A DNA stretch of 62,678 nucleotides, from NCBI RefSeq assembly GCF_001403795.1, contig NZ_CXSU01000012.1:936477-999154 (forward strand), in the 5' to 3' direction. The position numbers and the translations under genes are program-made. Below the pieces are notes generated by a model. That model worked only from the letters and a program-made list of their open reading frames with translations. It had not been told where the DNA came from and did no database searches. The stretch's first letter is position 1; every line of letters begins with the position of its first letter. The DNA comes from Jannaschia donghaensis. GTDB taxonomy: Bacteria; Pseudomonadota; Alphaproteobacteria; Rhodobacterales; Rhodobacteraceae. Positions 54,064 through 62,678 of the stretch are shown here, piece after piece.

Positions 54064-55046
54064 CCCGCACCGTATTGGAATCCAAGACAAAGACGGTCGT
54101 GATCGGCTTCGACGATCCGTTCTGCGTCATCGGAGAGCGGATCAATCCGACCGGCCGCAAAAAGCTGGCCGCCGAATTGGAGCTCGATGATTTCTCGACC
54201 GTGGAGCGTGATGCGTTGGAGCAGGTCGCCTGCGGTGCCATGGTTCTCGATATCAATTCGGGCGCGGTTTTCACCAACAAGATGGCCGACGATCCGCGGT
54301 ATGCCGACAACAACTTCGTCGAGCCGGCGCTGATGAAATCGCTGGTAGAGCGGGTTCAGGCGCTGGTCGATGTGCCGCTCTGCATCGACAGCTCGGTCCC
54401 CGGCGCGTTGGAGAATGGTCTTATGGCCGCCGAAGGGCGCCCCCTGCTCAATTCCGTCACCGGAGAGGAAGAGCGGCTGGAACTGGTCCTGCCATTGGTC
54501 AAGAAATACAATGTGCCCGTCGTCGCCATTTCCAACGATGACACTGGCATCAGCGAAGACCCGGATGTGCGCTTCGCCGTGGCCAAGAAGATCGTGGAGC
54601 GCGCCGCCGAATTCGGCATCCCGGCCCATGACATCGTGGTCGACCCGCTGGTCATGCCAATCGGTGCGATGGCGACGGCGGGGCAGCAGGTCTTTACCCT
54701 GGTCCGGCGGTTGCGCGACGAGTTGGGCGTGAACACCACCTGCGGCGCGTCGAACGTCAGTTTCGGCCTGCCCAACCGGCACGGCGTCAACGCGGCTTTC
54801 CTGCCCATGGCCATCGGTGCCGGCATGACGTCGGCGATCATGAATCCCGTGCGGTCGGTCGAGATGGAGGCCATTCACGCGGCCAACATGCTGATGAACC
54901 ACGACCCCAACGGCGGTAACTGGATCGGGTTCAGCCGTGTTCTGGATGCCGTGAAAGACGGCGCGACGTTCGCCGAAGCCGCGCAGGCCGCGGCCGCGTC
55001 GGGCGCACGGTCGGGCGGGCGGCGCGGCGGGCGTCGCCGCGCCTGA
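54060..55046 (+). CDS. methyltetrahydrofolate:corrinoid methyltransferase (MtrH/AcsE-like)
   Basis: A 328-residue pterin-binding TIM barrel of the MtrH/AcsE/DHPS-like type. Key segments: CVIGERINPTGRKKLA, MVLDINSGAVF, CIDSSVPGALENGL, and NTTCGASNVSFGLPNR with the pterin-site Asn/Asp. It transfers methyl between a corrinoid protein and tetrahydrofolate. The Arg/Gly-rich C-terminus (GARSGGRRGGRRRA) is unusual. The downstream gene starts 1 bp after its stop, so the operon is tight. Confidence 0.87.
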   Translation: MTRTVLESKTKTVVIGFDDPFCVIGERINPTGRKKLAAELELDDFSTVERDALEQVACGAMVLDINSGAVFTNKMADDPRYADNNFVEPALMKSLVERVQALVDVPLCIDSSVPGALENGLMAAEGRPLLNSVTGEEERLELVLPLVKKYNVPVVAISNDDTGISEDPDVRFAVAKKIVERAAEFGIPAHDIVVDPLVMPIGAMATAGQQVFTLVRRLRDELGVNTTCGASNVSFGLPNRHGVNAAFLPMAIGAGMTSAIMNPVRSVEMEAIHAANMLMNHDPNGGNWIGFSRVLDAVKDGATFAEAAQAAAASGARSGGRRGGRRRA

Positions 55047-55047
55047 C

Positions 55048-57048
55048 ATGACCGACCATCACGTCATCTTCATGCCGTCCGGCAAGCGCGGACGGTTCGA
55101 AACGGGGACCCCAGTCCTGACCGCGGCGCGGCAATTGGGCGTGGACCTCGAATCGGTCTGCGGCGGGCGGGGGATCTGTTCCAAATGTCAGGTGCAGCCG
55201 GGGCACGGTGACTTTCCAAAGCTGGGCGTGACCGTTCGGGATGATGCGCTGTCGGCGTTCAACGCCGTCGAACAGCGATATGACGACAAGCGCGGCCTGA
55301 AACCGGGCCGACGTCTGGGCTGTCAGGCGACGGTTCAGGGCGATGTCGTCATCGATGTGCCCGCCGAAAGCCAACTGCACAAACAGGTCGTGCGCAAGGC
55401 GGCCAGCGGCGTGCCGATCACGATGGACCCCGCCACGCGGCTTCATTTCGTCACCGTGGAGGAGCCTGACATGGATGCGCCCTCGGGCGATCTGGAACGG
55501 CTGAAGCACGCGTTGAGCGCGCAATGGGACCTGACCGGTTTGGATATGGCCCTGCCGCTGCTCCGCGACCTGCAACCCACCCTGCGCAAGGGCAAATGGG
55601 AGGTGACGGTCGCTGTCAACCATGACGAGAACCGCATCACCGCCTTGTACCCGGGCCTGCGGGAGGCACCGCTGCTGGGCCTGGCGATCGACCTCGGCTC
55701 CACCACCATCGCGGCGCATCTGTGTGACCTGTCCACGGGCGCGGTGCGCGCGTCGGGCGGTGTGATGAACCCGCAGATCCGCTTCGGCGAGGATCTGATG
55801 AGCCGCGTCAGCTATGCCATGATGAACCCCGGTGGCGATCTGGAGATGACGCGCGCCGTGCGCGACGCGTTGGAGACGCTGGCCGTGGACCTGGCGGCAG
55901 ACGCCGGGATCGTGGCCAACGACATCGTTGAGGTCGTCATCGTCTGCAACCCGGTGATGCACCACATCCTGTTGGGCGTGGACCCGGTCGAACTGGGTCA
56001 GTCGCCCTTTGCGCTGGCGACGTCCGACGCCCTGCGCATCGCAGCGTCCGAAATCGGACTGACGTCCCTGTCTGCGGGCGCGCGCGTCTACATCCTGCCG
56101 TGCATCGCCGGCCACGTCGGAGCCGACGCCGCCGCCGTCGCACTGGCCGAGGCACCCGATCAGGCGGACGCGCTGACCCTAATCGTTGACGTGGGCACCA
56201 ACGCGGAGATCATACTGGGCAACCGGGACCGTCTGCTGGCGTGTTCGTCACCTACCGGCCCCGCATTCGAAGGCGCGCAGATCAGCGCGGGTCAGCGCGC
56301 GGCGCCCGGGGCCATCGAACGGGTCGAGATCGACGCCGCCACCAAGGAGCCGCGCTTCCGCGTCATCGGGTGCGAGCTGTGGTCGGATCATCCAGATTTC
56401 GCGGCGGCGACACGCGCGACGGGCATAACCGGCATCTGCGGGTCGGGCATTATCGAAGCCGTGGCCGAAATGCGGATGGCCGGCATCGTCGACGCGAAGG
56501 GCCTGATCGGATCGCCCGCGCAGGTCGGCACGTCGCGGTGCGAATTGGTGGGGCGGACGCATTCCTATCTGCTGTGGGAGGATGGAAACCGCCGTATCCA
56601 CGTCACGCAGGGCGACATCCGCGCGATCCAGTTGGCGAAATCGGCGCTCTATGCCGGGGCGCGGCTGCTGATGGACGAGGCCGGGGTCGATACACTCGAC
56701 AAGGTAACGCTGGCCGGGGCGTTCGGGGCCCACATCTCGCCCAAGCATGCGATGGTGCTGGGCATGATCCCCGATGCCGCGCTCATTTCGGTGACGAGCG
56801 CGGGGAACGCCGCCGGACACGGCGCGCGCATGGCCTTGTGCAACCGAGCTGCGCGCGCACATATCGAGACGTTGGTCCGGCGGATCGAGAAGGTCGAGAC
56901 GGCCATCGCGCCGCGGTTTCAGGAACACTTTGTCGCCGCCAATGCCATCCCGCATGCCACGGCCCCCTTCCCCCATTTGATGTCCGAGGTGACCCTGCCC
57001 GACGTCAGTTGGAACACCGCGTCCGAAGGGCGGCGCAGGCGGCGTTAA
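55048..57048 (+). CDS. RACo-type corrinoid reductive activator (2Fe-2S plus ASKHA/DUF4445)
   Basis: A 666-residue protein with an N-terminal plant-type 2Fe-2S ferredoxin domain (Cys38, Cys44, Cys47, Cys92) and a C-terminal ASKHA ATPase domain of DUF4445 type (about 205-620, GLAIDLGSTTIAAHL, VDVGTNAEIILGN). RACo-like enzymes use ATP to reduce inactive Co(II) corrinoid back to Co(I). Its presence shows that a corrinoid protein must exist, but none is encoded next to it in this window. It overlaps the convergent ABC ATPase stop by 4 bp (TTAA). Confidence 0.9.
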   Translation: MTDHHVIFMPSGKRGRFETGTPVLTAARQLGVDLESVCGGRGICSKCQVQPGHGDFPKLGVTVRDDALSAFNAVEQRYDDKRGLKPGRRLGCQATVQGDVVIDVPAESQLHKQVVRKAASGVPITMDPATRLHFVTVEEPDMDAPSGDLERLKHALSAQWDLTGLDMALPLLRDLQPTLRKGKWEVTVAVNHDENRITALYPGLREAPLLGLAIDLGSTTIAAHLCDLSTGAVRASGGVMNPQIRFGEDLMSRVSYAMMNPGGDLEMTRAVRDALETLAVDLAADAGIVANDIVEVVIVCNPVMHHILLGVDPVELGQSPFALATSDALRIAASEIGLTSLSAGARVYILPCIAGHVGADAAAVALAEAPDQADALTLIVDVGTNAEIILGNRDRLLACSSPTGPAFEGAQISAGQRAAPGAIERVEIDAATKEPRFRVIGCELWSDHPDFAAATRATGITGICGSGIIEAVAEMRMAGIVDAKGLIGSPAQVGTSRCELVGRTHSYLLWEDGNRRIHVTQGDIRAIQLAKSALYAGARLLMDEAGVDTLDKVTLAGAFGAHISPKHAMVLGMIPDAALISVTSAGNAAGHGARMALCNRAARAHIETLVRRIEKVETAIAPRFQEHFVAANAIPHATAPFPHLMSEVTLPDVSWNTASEGRRRRR

Positions 57049-57677
57049 TCCAGTCGGATGACCTGGCCGCCCGCCGCCTGCGCGTCGGCCTCGTCATGGG
57101 TCACCATCAGAACCGGGACGCGCGCGACGCGGGCGCGGCCGAAGACCAATTCGCGCATCTGGTCGCGCAACCCGGTGTCGAGCTTGGAAAACGGCTCGTC
57201 CAACAAAAGGGCGGCGGGACGCGACAGCAACGTGCGCATCAACGCGACCCGCGCCGCCTGCCCACCCGAAAGCGTGGCGGGATCGCGCGCGCCAAAGCCG
57301 GCCAGACCGATATCGGCCAGGGCCGCATCGACGGTCGCACGGCGGTCCGCGCGGCGCCCGCCGCGTGGCAGACCGAAAGCTAGGTTCGTTGCCACGTCCA
57401 GATGCGGAAACAGAAGTGGATCCTGATACAGGATGCCGACATGACGGGCGGCAACGTCCAGCCCGGTCAGGTCCGTCCCGTTCAGAACCACGCGGCCCGT
57501 CGCGCGAAAGGCGGCCGGCAGATCGCCCATCACAAGACTGAGCAGTGTCGATTTACCCGATCCCGACGGTCCCATCAGGGTCAGCACCTCGCCCGGAGGA
57601 ATCCGCGCGTCGACCGCCAGCAGCAGCCTTTCGTCGCGCGAAATCGCGACATCGTCGAAGCGCAGTCCGTCAGACAT
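57045..57677 (-). CDS. ynjD: ABC transporter ATP-binding protein (YnjD-like)
   Basis: The 210-residue nucleotide-binding subunit has Walker A GPSGSGKSTLL, Q-loop in GILYQDPLLFPHL, signature LSGGQAARVALMR, Walker B ALLLDEPFSKLD and H-loop THDEAD. It forms one transporter with the permease and the binding protein upstream. Substrate unknown, as for E. coli YnjBCD. The start at 57677 overlaps the permease by 8 bp. Gene symbol is given by operon and sequence analogy. Confidence 0.85.
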   Translation of the reverse strand: MSDGLRFDDVAISRDERLLLAVDARIPPGEVLTLMGPSGSGKSTLLSLVMGDLPAAFRATGRVVLNGTDLTGLDVAARHVGILYQDPLLFPHLDVATNLAFGLPRGGRRADRRATVDAALADIGLAGFGARDPATLSGGQAARVALMRTLLSRPAALLLDEPFSKLDTGLRDQMRELVFGRARVARVPVLMVTHDEADAQAAGGQVIRLD

Positions 57678-59328
57678 GGCGCAGACCGCGACGATTGCGG
57701 AAGACGATGGCCGGCACCCCAAGGGCCAGCGCGAAGGGCAATAGCGCCGCGACCGCCTGACCCAGACCCCAGACGCCGATGGCGCGCCTGTCCCCGCCCG
57801 ACGACAGGGCGACCGCCTCGGTCACCAGCGTCGTGACGCGCCCCCCGCCCAAAAGCAGGGTGGTCAGATATTGGCCGATACTGACCGCCATGCCGACCGC
57901 CACCGCCGTCAGAACGGGGCTGACCAGCATCGGCAGGCGCAAGCGCCACAGGACGCGGTTCTGCGATGTGCCCAGACCGGCGGCGACTCGCGCCAGCCGT
58001 CCGTCCCACGCCCGGAACGGTCCCTGCAACGACAGGAAGACGTACGGCAGGACGAAGACGATATGCCCCGCCAGAACCAGCCAGATCGACGGCCCGATGC
58101 CCAGCGTGAGCGGCAGCAATTGAAGGCCCGGAAGGAAAGTGACCTGCGGGACCAGAAGCGGCAGGTAAAGCAGCCACAGCGCGCGCTGCCCCAGAGACAG
58201 GCCGTGACGCACCTCCGCCTCCAGACAGCCGATCACGAGGAGGAGCGAGACAGCAGTGGCAGTCACGGCAAGGCCCAGCGTCGTCAGCGCCGTCTGCGCC
58301 ATGTCGGGGCCGAACCGCATCCAACTGCGCCACGTCAGCGCCTCGGGCAGCATGTCGGGAAAGGCCCAGCGGGCCGCAACCGACCAGACCGCAAGGGCGG
58401 CAAGTCCGGCCAGAACCATCGCGGCGGATCCCCCGGCAAGGGTCAGTCCGACACCCCGGGCCGCGCGGTCCGGCAGACCGATGCCCGACCAGACCCAGGC
58501 CCGGCCCACGGACCCGATCGCCCGCTCACCCAGCCACCACAGGGCCAGCACGGCAAGCGTCGCCGCGAACAGGATCAGACCGCCCGCGGCCGCGACGGCG
58601 CGCGCGGCAAGGTCCGGGTCGGTCATCCACCGCGTCACCTGAACCGCCAGTGTCGTGGGCGTGGACGGCCCCAGGATGATCGCGACATCCACGTTCGTCA
58701 TCCCGAAGACCAGCACCACGAGGACCGGCAGCCGCACCTGCGCATAGATCGTCGGGAACACGGCCTTGAGCCATGCCGCCACACGCCCCTGCCCCAGACT
58801 GCGGGCGATGGCCATGCGCGGCCCCGCATCGGCCTGACCCATCGCGGCCAGCATCATCAGCAGCAAGAACGGCGTCTCCTTGGCGATCAGGCCGGCGGTC
58901 AGCGACAGGCCCCACGGATCGCCGAGGATCAGAAGATCGGGCGCACGGTCCCACCCCAGCAGGTTCGCCGGAATGCGAAAAATCCATCCCGACGGCGAGA
59001 CGAGGAAGGCCAGCCCAAGGGCCGCGGCCGCATGCGGCACCGCCAGGAGCGGCGACAGCGCGCGTTCCAGCACCGCGAAGGCGCGGGTGCCGTGCCATCC
59101 CGCCAGAATCAGCGTGGCGACGGCCAGCGCGCCCAGCGTCGACAGGACGCCGGACAGGATCGAGATGGCCAGCGCACGTGGCAGGCCGGGCCAGGACAGC
59201 GCCGTGGCAAAGGGCGTTTCCGCCGACTGCATCAGCAGGCCCGACGCAGGCAGGATCGACCCGATCAGACCGAACAGGACCGGCCCGACCAGGACCAGCG
59301 TCGTCAGAAGCGGAAGCGGGCGCAGCAA
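57670..59328 (-). CDS. ynjC: fused ABC transporter permease (YnjC-like)
   Basis: A 552-residue permease of about twelve helices, made of two binding-protein-dependent permease domains fused end to end (about 40-270 and 330-545). Each half has an EAA-like loop (ARSLGQGRVAAWLKAVFP; AAGLGTSQNRVLWRLRLP). This fused form is typical of YnjC and some thiamine/iron permeases. It lies between the binding protein and the ATPase gene. Confidence 0.87.
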   Translation of the reverse strand: MLRPLPLLTTLVLVGPVLFGLIGSILPASGLLMQSAETPFATALSWPGLPRALAISILSGVLSTLGALAVATLILAGWHGTRAFAVLERALSPLLAVPHAAAALGLAFLVSPSGWIFRIPANLLGWDRAPDLLILGDPWGLSLTAGLIAKETPFLLLMMLAAMGQADAGPRMAIARSLGQGRVAAWLKAVFPTIYAQVRLPVLVVLVFGMTNVDVAIILGPSTPTTLAVQVTRWMTDPDLAARAVAAAGGLILFAATLAVLALWWLGERAIGSVGRAWVWSGIGLPDRAARGVGLTLAGGSAAMVLAGLAALAVWSVAARWAFPDMLPEALTWRSWMRFGPDMAQTALTTLGLAVTATAVSLLLVIGCLEAEVRHGLSLGQRALWLLYLPLLVPQVTFLPGLQLLPLTLGIGPSIWLVLAGHIVFVLPYVFLSLQGPFRAWDGRLARVAAGLGTSQNRVLWRLRLPMLVSPVLTAVAVGMAVSIGQYLTTLLLGGGRVTTLVTEAVALSSGGDRRAIGVWGLGQAVAALLPFALALGVPAIVFRNRRGLRHV

Positions 59329-59340
59329 AGTCGCGCGACG

Positions 59341-60543
59341 TCAGTCGGCGACGCCGTAGCGCGCGACCCAATCGTCGGCCAGGCGCGTGGCCCAGGTGGG
59401 ATGCGGCTCCGGCAGGGCGGTGCCCAGTTGGGTGGGCGTCAGCGTCGCGATGCCCAGGTCCAGCGCGTCAAAGACGGCGCGATCCTCGGGCGAGAGCTTC
59501 GCCATGTCGAGTACGGTGCCATAGCCCAGGACCGCCGGATCCTGCGCGCGCGCCTGCGCCTCGGGGGACAACAGAATATCAGCGACGACCATGGCGCCGG
59601 CCTTGGCGTTGGCATTCACCGGGATGGCGACGAAGCTGGCGTTGCCGATCGTACCGCCATCGAGAACATAGGTCCGCACGCTTTCGGGCAGTTCGAAATT
59701 ACCGATCGCGGTCGTCGCTTCGCCCGGGGAGAAGCTGATGGCGATGTCTACTTCGCCGTCATTGATCAGTTGGAACTGGCGCGGCCCGCTTTCGGGGTAA
59801 GCGCGTCCCTGCCGCCAGAGCAGCGGCTGCAACTGGTCAAGATAATCCCAGAGGATGAACGTCACGTCGTCGTAATCGTCACCCACCGGTTCCGACAGGC
59901 GGGCGGGGTCGTCCGTCAACTCGATCAGCATCTGCTTGAGGAATGTTGTGCCCAGGAAATCAGGCGGCTGCGGATAGGTAAAGCGACCGGGGTTCGCCTG
60001 CGCCCATTCCAGAAGTTTCGCGGCGGACGTCGGCGGTGTCTCGACCCGCGCGCTGTCGTGGACGAAGACAAGCTGCGCCATGGCCCATGGGCTTTCGAAC
60101 CCTTCGGTGGGCACGGTGAAGTCGGTCAGCACGCCCTTGCCGTCGACATCGACGTAGCGCCAGTTCGGCAATTGTTCGGCAAAGGGGCCGAACAGCAGGT
60201 TTTCGCGCTTCATCGACGCGAAATTTGCGCCGTTGATCCAGATCATGTCGACCGACCCGCCCTCGGTGACTCCGGCCTGCAATTCGTTGACGACGACGCC
60301 GACGGCGTCGGCCGTGTCCGTCAGTTTCACATGGCGCAGGTCCACGCCCATCTCACCGGCCCGGTCGGCCACCCAGCCAATGAAATCGTTCGTCGCGGTC
60401 GACCCACCCCAAGCGTGCCAATAGACGGTCTGCCCGTCGGCCTGCGCGGTCACGGCGGGCCAATCGGCAGGATCGGGCTGCGTCTGCGCGGGTGAAAGCG
60501 TCGGCAGGGCCAGGGCGGCCAGAAGGGTGAGTGCAAATCGCAT
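59341..60543 (-). CDS. ynjB: ABC transporter substrate-binding protein (YnjB-like)
   Basis: A 400-residue periplasmic binding protein with a signal peptide (MRFALTLLAALALPTLSPAQ). The mature protein has TVYWHAWGGSTATNDFIGWV and VDMIWINGANFASMKRENLL, the YnjB hallmark. The ligand is unknown. The start at 60543 is 8 bp after the stop of the CDP-alcohol phosphatidyltransferase gene. Confidence 0.88.
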   Translation of the reverse strand: MRFALTLLAALALPTLSPAQTQPDPADWPAVTAQADGQTVYWHAWGGSTATNDFIGWVADRAGEMGVDLRHVKLTDTADAVGVVVNELQAGVTEGGSVDMIWINGANFASMKRENLLFGPFAEQLPNWRYVDVDGKGVLTDFTVPTEGFESPWAMAQLVFVHDSARVETPPTSAAKLLEWAQANPGRFTYPQPPDFLGTTFLKQMLIELTDDPARLSEPVGDDYDDVTFILWDYLDQLQPLLWRQGRAYPESGPRQFQLINDGEVDIAISFSPGEATTAIGNFELPESVRTYVLDGGTIGNASFVAIPVNANAKAGAMVVADILLSPEAQARAQDPAVLGYGTVLDMAKLSPEDRAVFDALDLGIATLTPTQLGTALPEPHPTWATRLADDWVARYGVAD

Positions 60544-60551
60544 GAAGTCTC

Positions 60552-61154
60552 TCAGGTCAGAAGGCTGCGGGCATTGGCCACGCGGGCCACGGCGGTGAAG
60601 AGGCACAGGACGCCGAAGCCCCAGGCCAGCGGCGCGAACAGGCCGGGCAAGAGGCACAGAAGGACGAAGAAAACGATCGTTTCCGTCCCTTCCAGCAGCC
60701 CGGCGGAATAGTAGAGCGATTTGACGCCCTGCGCCTGCGACGTCAGTCCGCGCTTCTCGGCCATGATGGAATAGCCCAAAAAGCTGGTGCCGTTGACGTA
60801 GAATGCCAAAAGCAGAAATGCGGCCGGCAGGGCGTTGGCGGGGTCGAGAACCGCGAAGGCGAACGGCACCGCGCCGTAGAAGACGAAGTCGCACCAGATA
60901 TCGAGATAGCCCCCGAAATCGGTCGTCCGCGTCGCGCGCGCCACCGCCCCGTCCAACCCGTCGAGCAGGCGCGAGGCCAGAAGCGGAAGCAGCGCCCACC
61001 CCGGTGCCCCAACGGCGATCGTAACCGCCGCCACCAGCCCAAGCGCGAAACCTGCCCCCGTTACACCGTTGGCGGACACCCCCGTGTTGGCGAGCGTGCG
61101 GCCCAGCCGGTTCAGCGGCGGATCGATCAAGGGGCGAATGAGACGGTCGAGCAT
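60552..61154 (-). CDS. ynjF: CDP-alcohol phosphatidyltransferase family protein (YnjF-like)
   Basis: A 200-residue membrane enzyme with the catalytic aspartate motif (LDGLDGAVAR, later GGYLDIWCDFVFYG) in which the Asp residues bind two metal ions. It transfers a phosphatidyl group from CDP-diacylglycerol to an unidentified alcohol. Its pairing with YnjBCD matches the E. coli ynjBCDEF neighbourhood, but here ynjA and ynjE are absent and ynjF is first. A GAAGGA ribosome-binding site precedes the ATG. Confidence 0.87.
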   Translation of the reverse strand: MLDRLIRPLIDPPLNRLGRTLANTGVSANGVTGAGFALGLVAAVTIAVGAPGWALLPLLASRLLDGLDGAVARATRTTDFGGYLDIWCDFVFYGAVPFAFAVLDPANALPAAFLLLAFYVNGTSFLGYSIMAEKRGLTSQAQGVKSLYYSAGLLEGTETIVFFVLLCLLPGLFAPLAWGFGVLCLFTAVARVANARSLLT

Positions 61155-61248
61155 CGGGTCCTTCGCACAGGTCGCAGGTCAGGGGTTTGTTGCGAAATCG
61201 GCAGGTCCGATACAACGCACAAGTGCGTGACCTTTAAGCGCGTTCGCC

Positions 61249-62451
61249 TCAGGGCTGCAAGCGTATGGAACGGACCGCAAGACCCGACGCCACCGCCAGC
61301 GCCGCCGATGTGGCCAGGGCCAGCGGCAAGCCCCCGACCTGATAGGTCAGACCGGACAGAGCCGTCCCCATCAGCCGTCCTGCGGCATTTGCCATGTAGT
61401 AAAACCCCACATCCATCGTCACCCGCCCTGCCCCTGCGAAATCGAGGATGAGAAAGCTGTGAAGCGCGGAATTCACGGCGAAGACCGCCCCGAAAAGCAG
61501 CAAGCCCCCAAGGATCAGCGGCCCGGCATTGGGGGCTGCGAAAGCAATCGCGGCCAGCGTAGCCGTCACCGCGGCCAGTGCAGCGACCCAGAGCGTGCCG
61601 CGCGCCGGCGTGCCGGGACCAAGGCGGGGGGCCAACGCCTGCACGAAGCCGTAAAACACGATCCAGAGCGCCATGAACCCGCCGGTCAGGAAGAACGCGC
61701 GGTCCGTTTCCATCCCTGCGGCAAGATATCCGGCAAGCCAGATCGGCAGCGCCACCACGAACCACACGTCACGTGCCGCAAACAGGAACATCCGCGCCAG
61801 CGACAGCCGATTGACGCGACCGTCCGTGCTGAAGACTTGGGCGAACGTCGCGTTCCGGGACCGCACCGTCAAGCCATCCGGCAAGAACGCGACGATCGCG
61901 ACCAGGATCGCGGCCAGACCGGCGGCCATCGACCAGAGCGCCGGCACGAAGCCGATCCCACCCAGAAGCGCGGCGCCAAGGAAAAACCCGAGCCCTTTGA
62001 CCGCGTTCTTCGACCCGGTCAGGGCCGCGACCCAAGCGTAGAGCCGCGCGCCCTGCCCCGACGGGATCAGCAGCTTGATAGCCGACTTCGATGCCGTTTT
62101 CGTCAGATCCTTGGCAACGCCCGACGCGCCCTGAACGACCATCACGAAGACGACCGAAACCGCCAGCGTCCAAGACGGATCCAACTGCGTCAATGCGGCA
62201 AGGGCCACGATCTGCAACGCCAACCCCGCGATCAGCGTCGTGGCCAACCCGAAACGCGTCGCCAGCCATCCCGCCACCAGATTGGTCGCGATGCCCGCCA
62301 CTTCGTAGAGCACGAAAAGCCAGGCCAACGTCAGCGGCGGAAACCCAAGGCGGTGAAAGTGCAAAAGCACCAGCATCCGCAACGCCCCATCCGTCAGCAT
62401 GAACGCCCAATAGGCAGCCGTGACGGCGGCGTATCCCCGCAAGGTGGTCAC
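61249..62451 (-). CDS. arsJ: organoarsenical efflux MFS transporter ArsJ
   Basis: A 400-residue 12-helix MFS protein with the ArsJ N-terminus (AYWAFMLTDGALRMLVLLHF) and the segment GASGVAKDLTKTASKSAIKL. ArsJ exports 1-arseno-3-phosphoglycerate, made by a partner GAPDH from arsenate and glyceraldehyde 3-phosphate; the product decays to arsenate outside. The partner gene is directly upstream (stop 2 bp before this start). The start codon is GTG. Confidence 0.9.
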   Translation of the reverse strand: MTTLRGYAAVTAAYWAFMLTDGALRMLVLLHFHRLGFPPLTLAWLFVLYEVAGIATNLVAGWLATRFGLATTLIAGLALQIVALAALTQLDPSWTLAVSVVFVMVVQGASGVAKDLTKTASKSAIKLLIPSGQGARLYAWVAALTGSKNAVKGLGFFLGAALLGGIGFVPALWSMAAGLAAILVAIVAFLPDGLTVRSRNATFAQVFSTDGRVNRLSLARMFLFAARDVWFVVALPIWLAGYLAAGMETDRAFFLTGGFMALWIVFYGFVQALAPRLGPGTPARGTLWVAALAAVTATLAAIAFAAPNAGPLILGGLLLFGAVFAVNSALHSFLILDFAGAGRVTMDVGFYYMANAAGRLMGTALSGLTYQVGGLPLALATSAALAVASGLAVRSIRLQP

Positions 62452-62452
62452 G

Positions 62453-62678
62453 TCACGCGGCCATCATCCGCGCGATGTCGGCCAGCCGGATCGCATAGCC
62501 GAATTCGTTATCGTACCACGCATAGAGCTTCAGATGCGTGTCCTGCACCACGATCGTCGAAGGCGCGTCGATCACGGTGGAGCGGCGGTCGTTGAGGTAA
62601 TCGGAGCTGACCAGCGGGCGATCCTCCACCCCCAGGATGCCCGCCAACGGCCCCGCCTCGGCCGTGCGGAAGGCGTCG
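62453..62678 (-). CDS. glyceraldehyde-3-phosphate dehydrogenase, ArsJ-linked, C-terminal part (5' end outside window)
   Basis: The last 75 residues of a GAPDH, cut by the window edge. They include GILGVEDRPLVSSDYLND, the IDAPSTIVVQDTHLKLYAWY strand, and the C-terminal NAD-site WYDNEFGYAIRL (GAPDH signature WYDNEWGY, with Trp replaced by Phe). Adjacent arsJ indicates the arsenate-resistance form rather than the glycolytic one, although only the 3' end is seen. Confidence 0.9.
   Translation of the reverse strand, partial: DAFRTAEAGPLAGILGVEDRPLVSSDYLNDRRSTVIDAPSTIVVQDTHLKLYAWYDNEFGYAIRLADIARMMAA

Overview
The window is GC-rich alphaproteobacterial chromosome. Gene content and order point to Rhodobacterales (a Roseobacter/Paracoccaceae-type genome), although no lineage can be fixed from one window. 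Supporting signs are the outer-membrane/lipid block bamA-ompH-fabZ-lpxA-lpxI-lpxB, a class II (B12-dependent) ribonucleotide reductase, a TTAA-N7-TTAA CtrA-type site, and a CcsR-like small RNA candidate. || Region 1 (1-5309): the right end of an integrative conjugative element. It holds the end of trbG, then trbI and a DUF2274 gene, followed by cargo (LysR regulator, two small secreted proteins, a TetR regulator with two matching operators) and an almost geneless 360 bp. The region stops at an intact tRNA-Arg(CCG) and a second, decayed 5' half of the same tRNA. || Region 2 (5350-20313): core genome. Lipid A and envelope biogenesis genes run as one long minus-strand series: lpxB, lpxI, lpxA, fabZ, ompH/skp, bamA, a 41-residue membrane peptide, rseP, dxr, cdsA, uppS, frr, pyrH. 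Divergent miaA, an AraC regulator and a DUF1206 membrane protein follow. || Region 3 (20709-39613): nrdJ with NrdR-like boxes, tRNA-Pro(TGG), a DUF192 protein, a double cold-shock-domain protein behind a CtrA-type site, pdxH, fabI, two LysE exporters, gpt, a cytochrome P450 with a membrane alpha/beta-hydrolase partner, tusA, a fused indolepyruvate:ferredoxin oxidoreductase with a strong dyad in front, a LysR regulator, a small RNA candidate, a hydrolase, sufE and a lipoprotein. || Region 4 (39657-47297): the most interesting part. A tight minus-strand operon (SDR, LacI regulator, double NTF2-fold protein, SRPBCC protein, bicupin, probably also a C-terminal-only MetE-like protein) and a separate HisD/HpsN-like dehydrogenase each carry a near-identical 16 bp palindromic site upstream. 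I read this as a LacI-controlled catabolic regulon for an unidentified substrate. || Region 5 (47306-57048): three hydrolase/regulator/membrane genes including an ArsR-SRPBCC fusion with two operators over its own promoter, rlmE and ppx/gppA. Then comes a one-carbon block (small 'virulence factor' protein, MTHFR, MtrH-like methyltransferase, RACo-type corrinoid activator) that lacks its corrinoid protein here. || Region 6 (57045-62678): a ynjFBCD-like transport operon, then arsJ and the C-terminal end of its partner glyceraldehyde-3-phosphate dehydrogenase (arsenate detoxification), cut by the window edge. Long reading frames antisense to bamA, nrdJ and other genes are GC-codon shadows and were left out.
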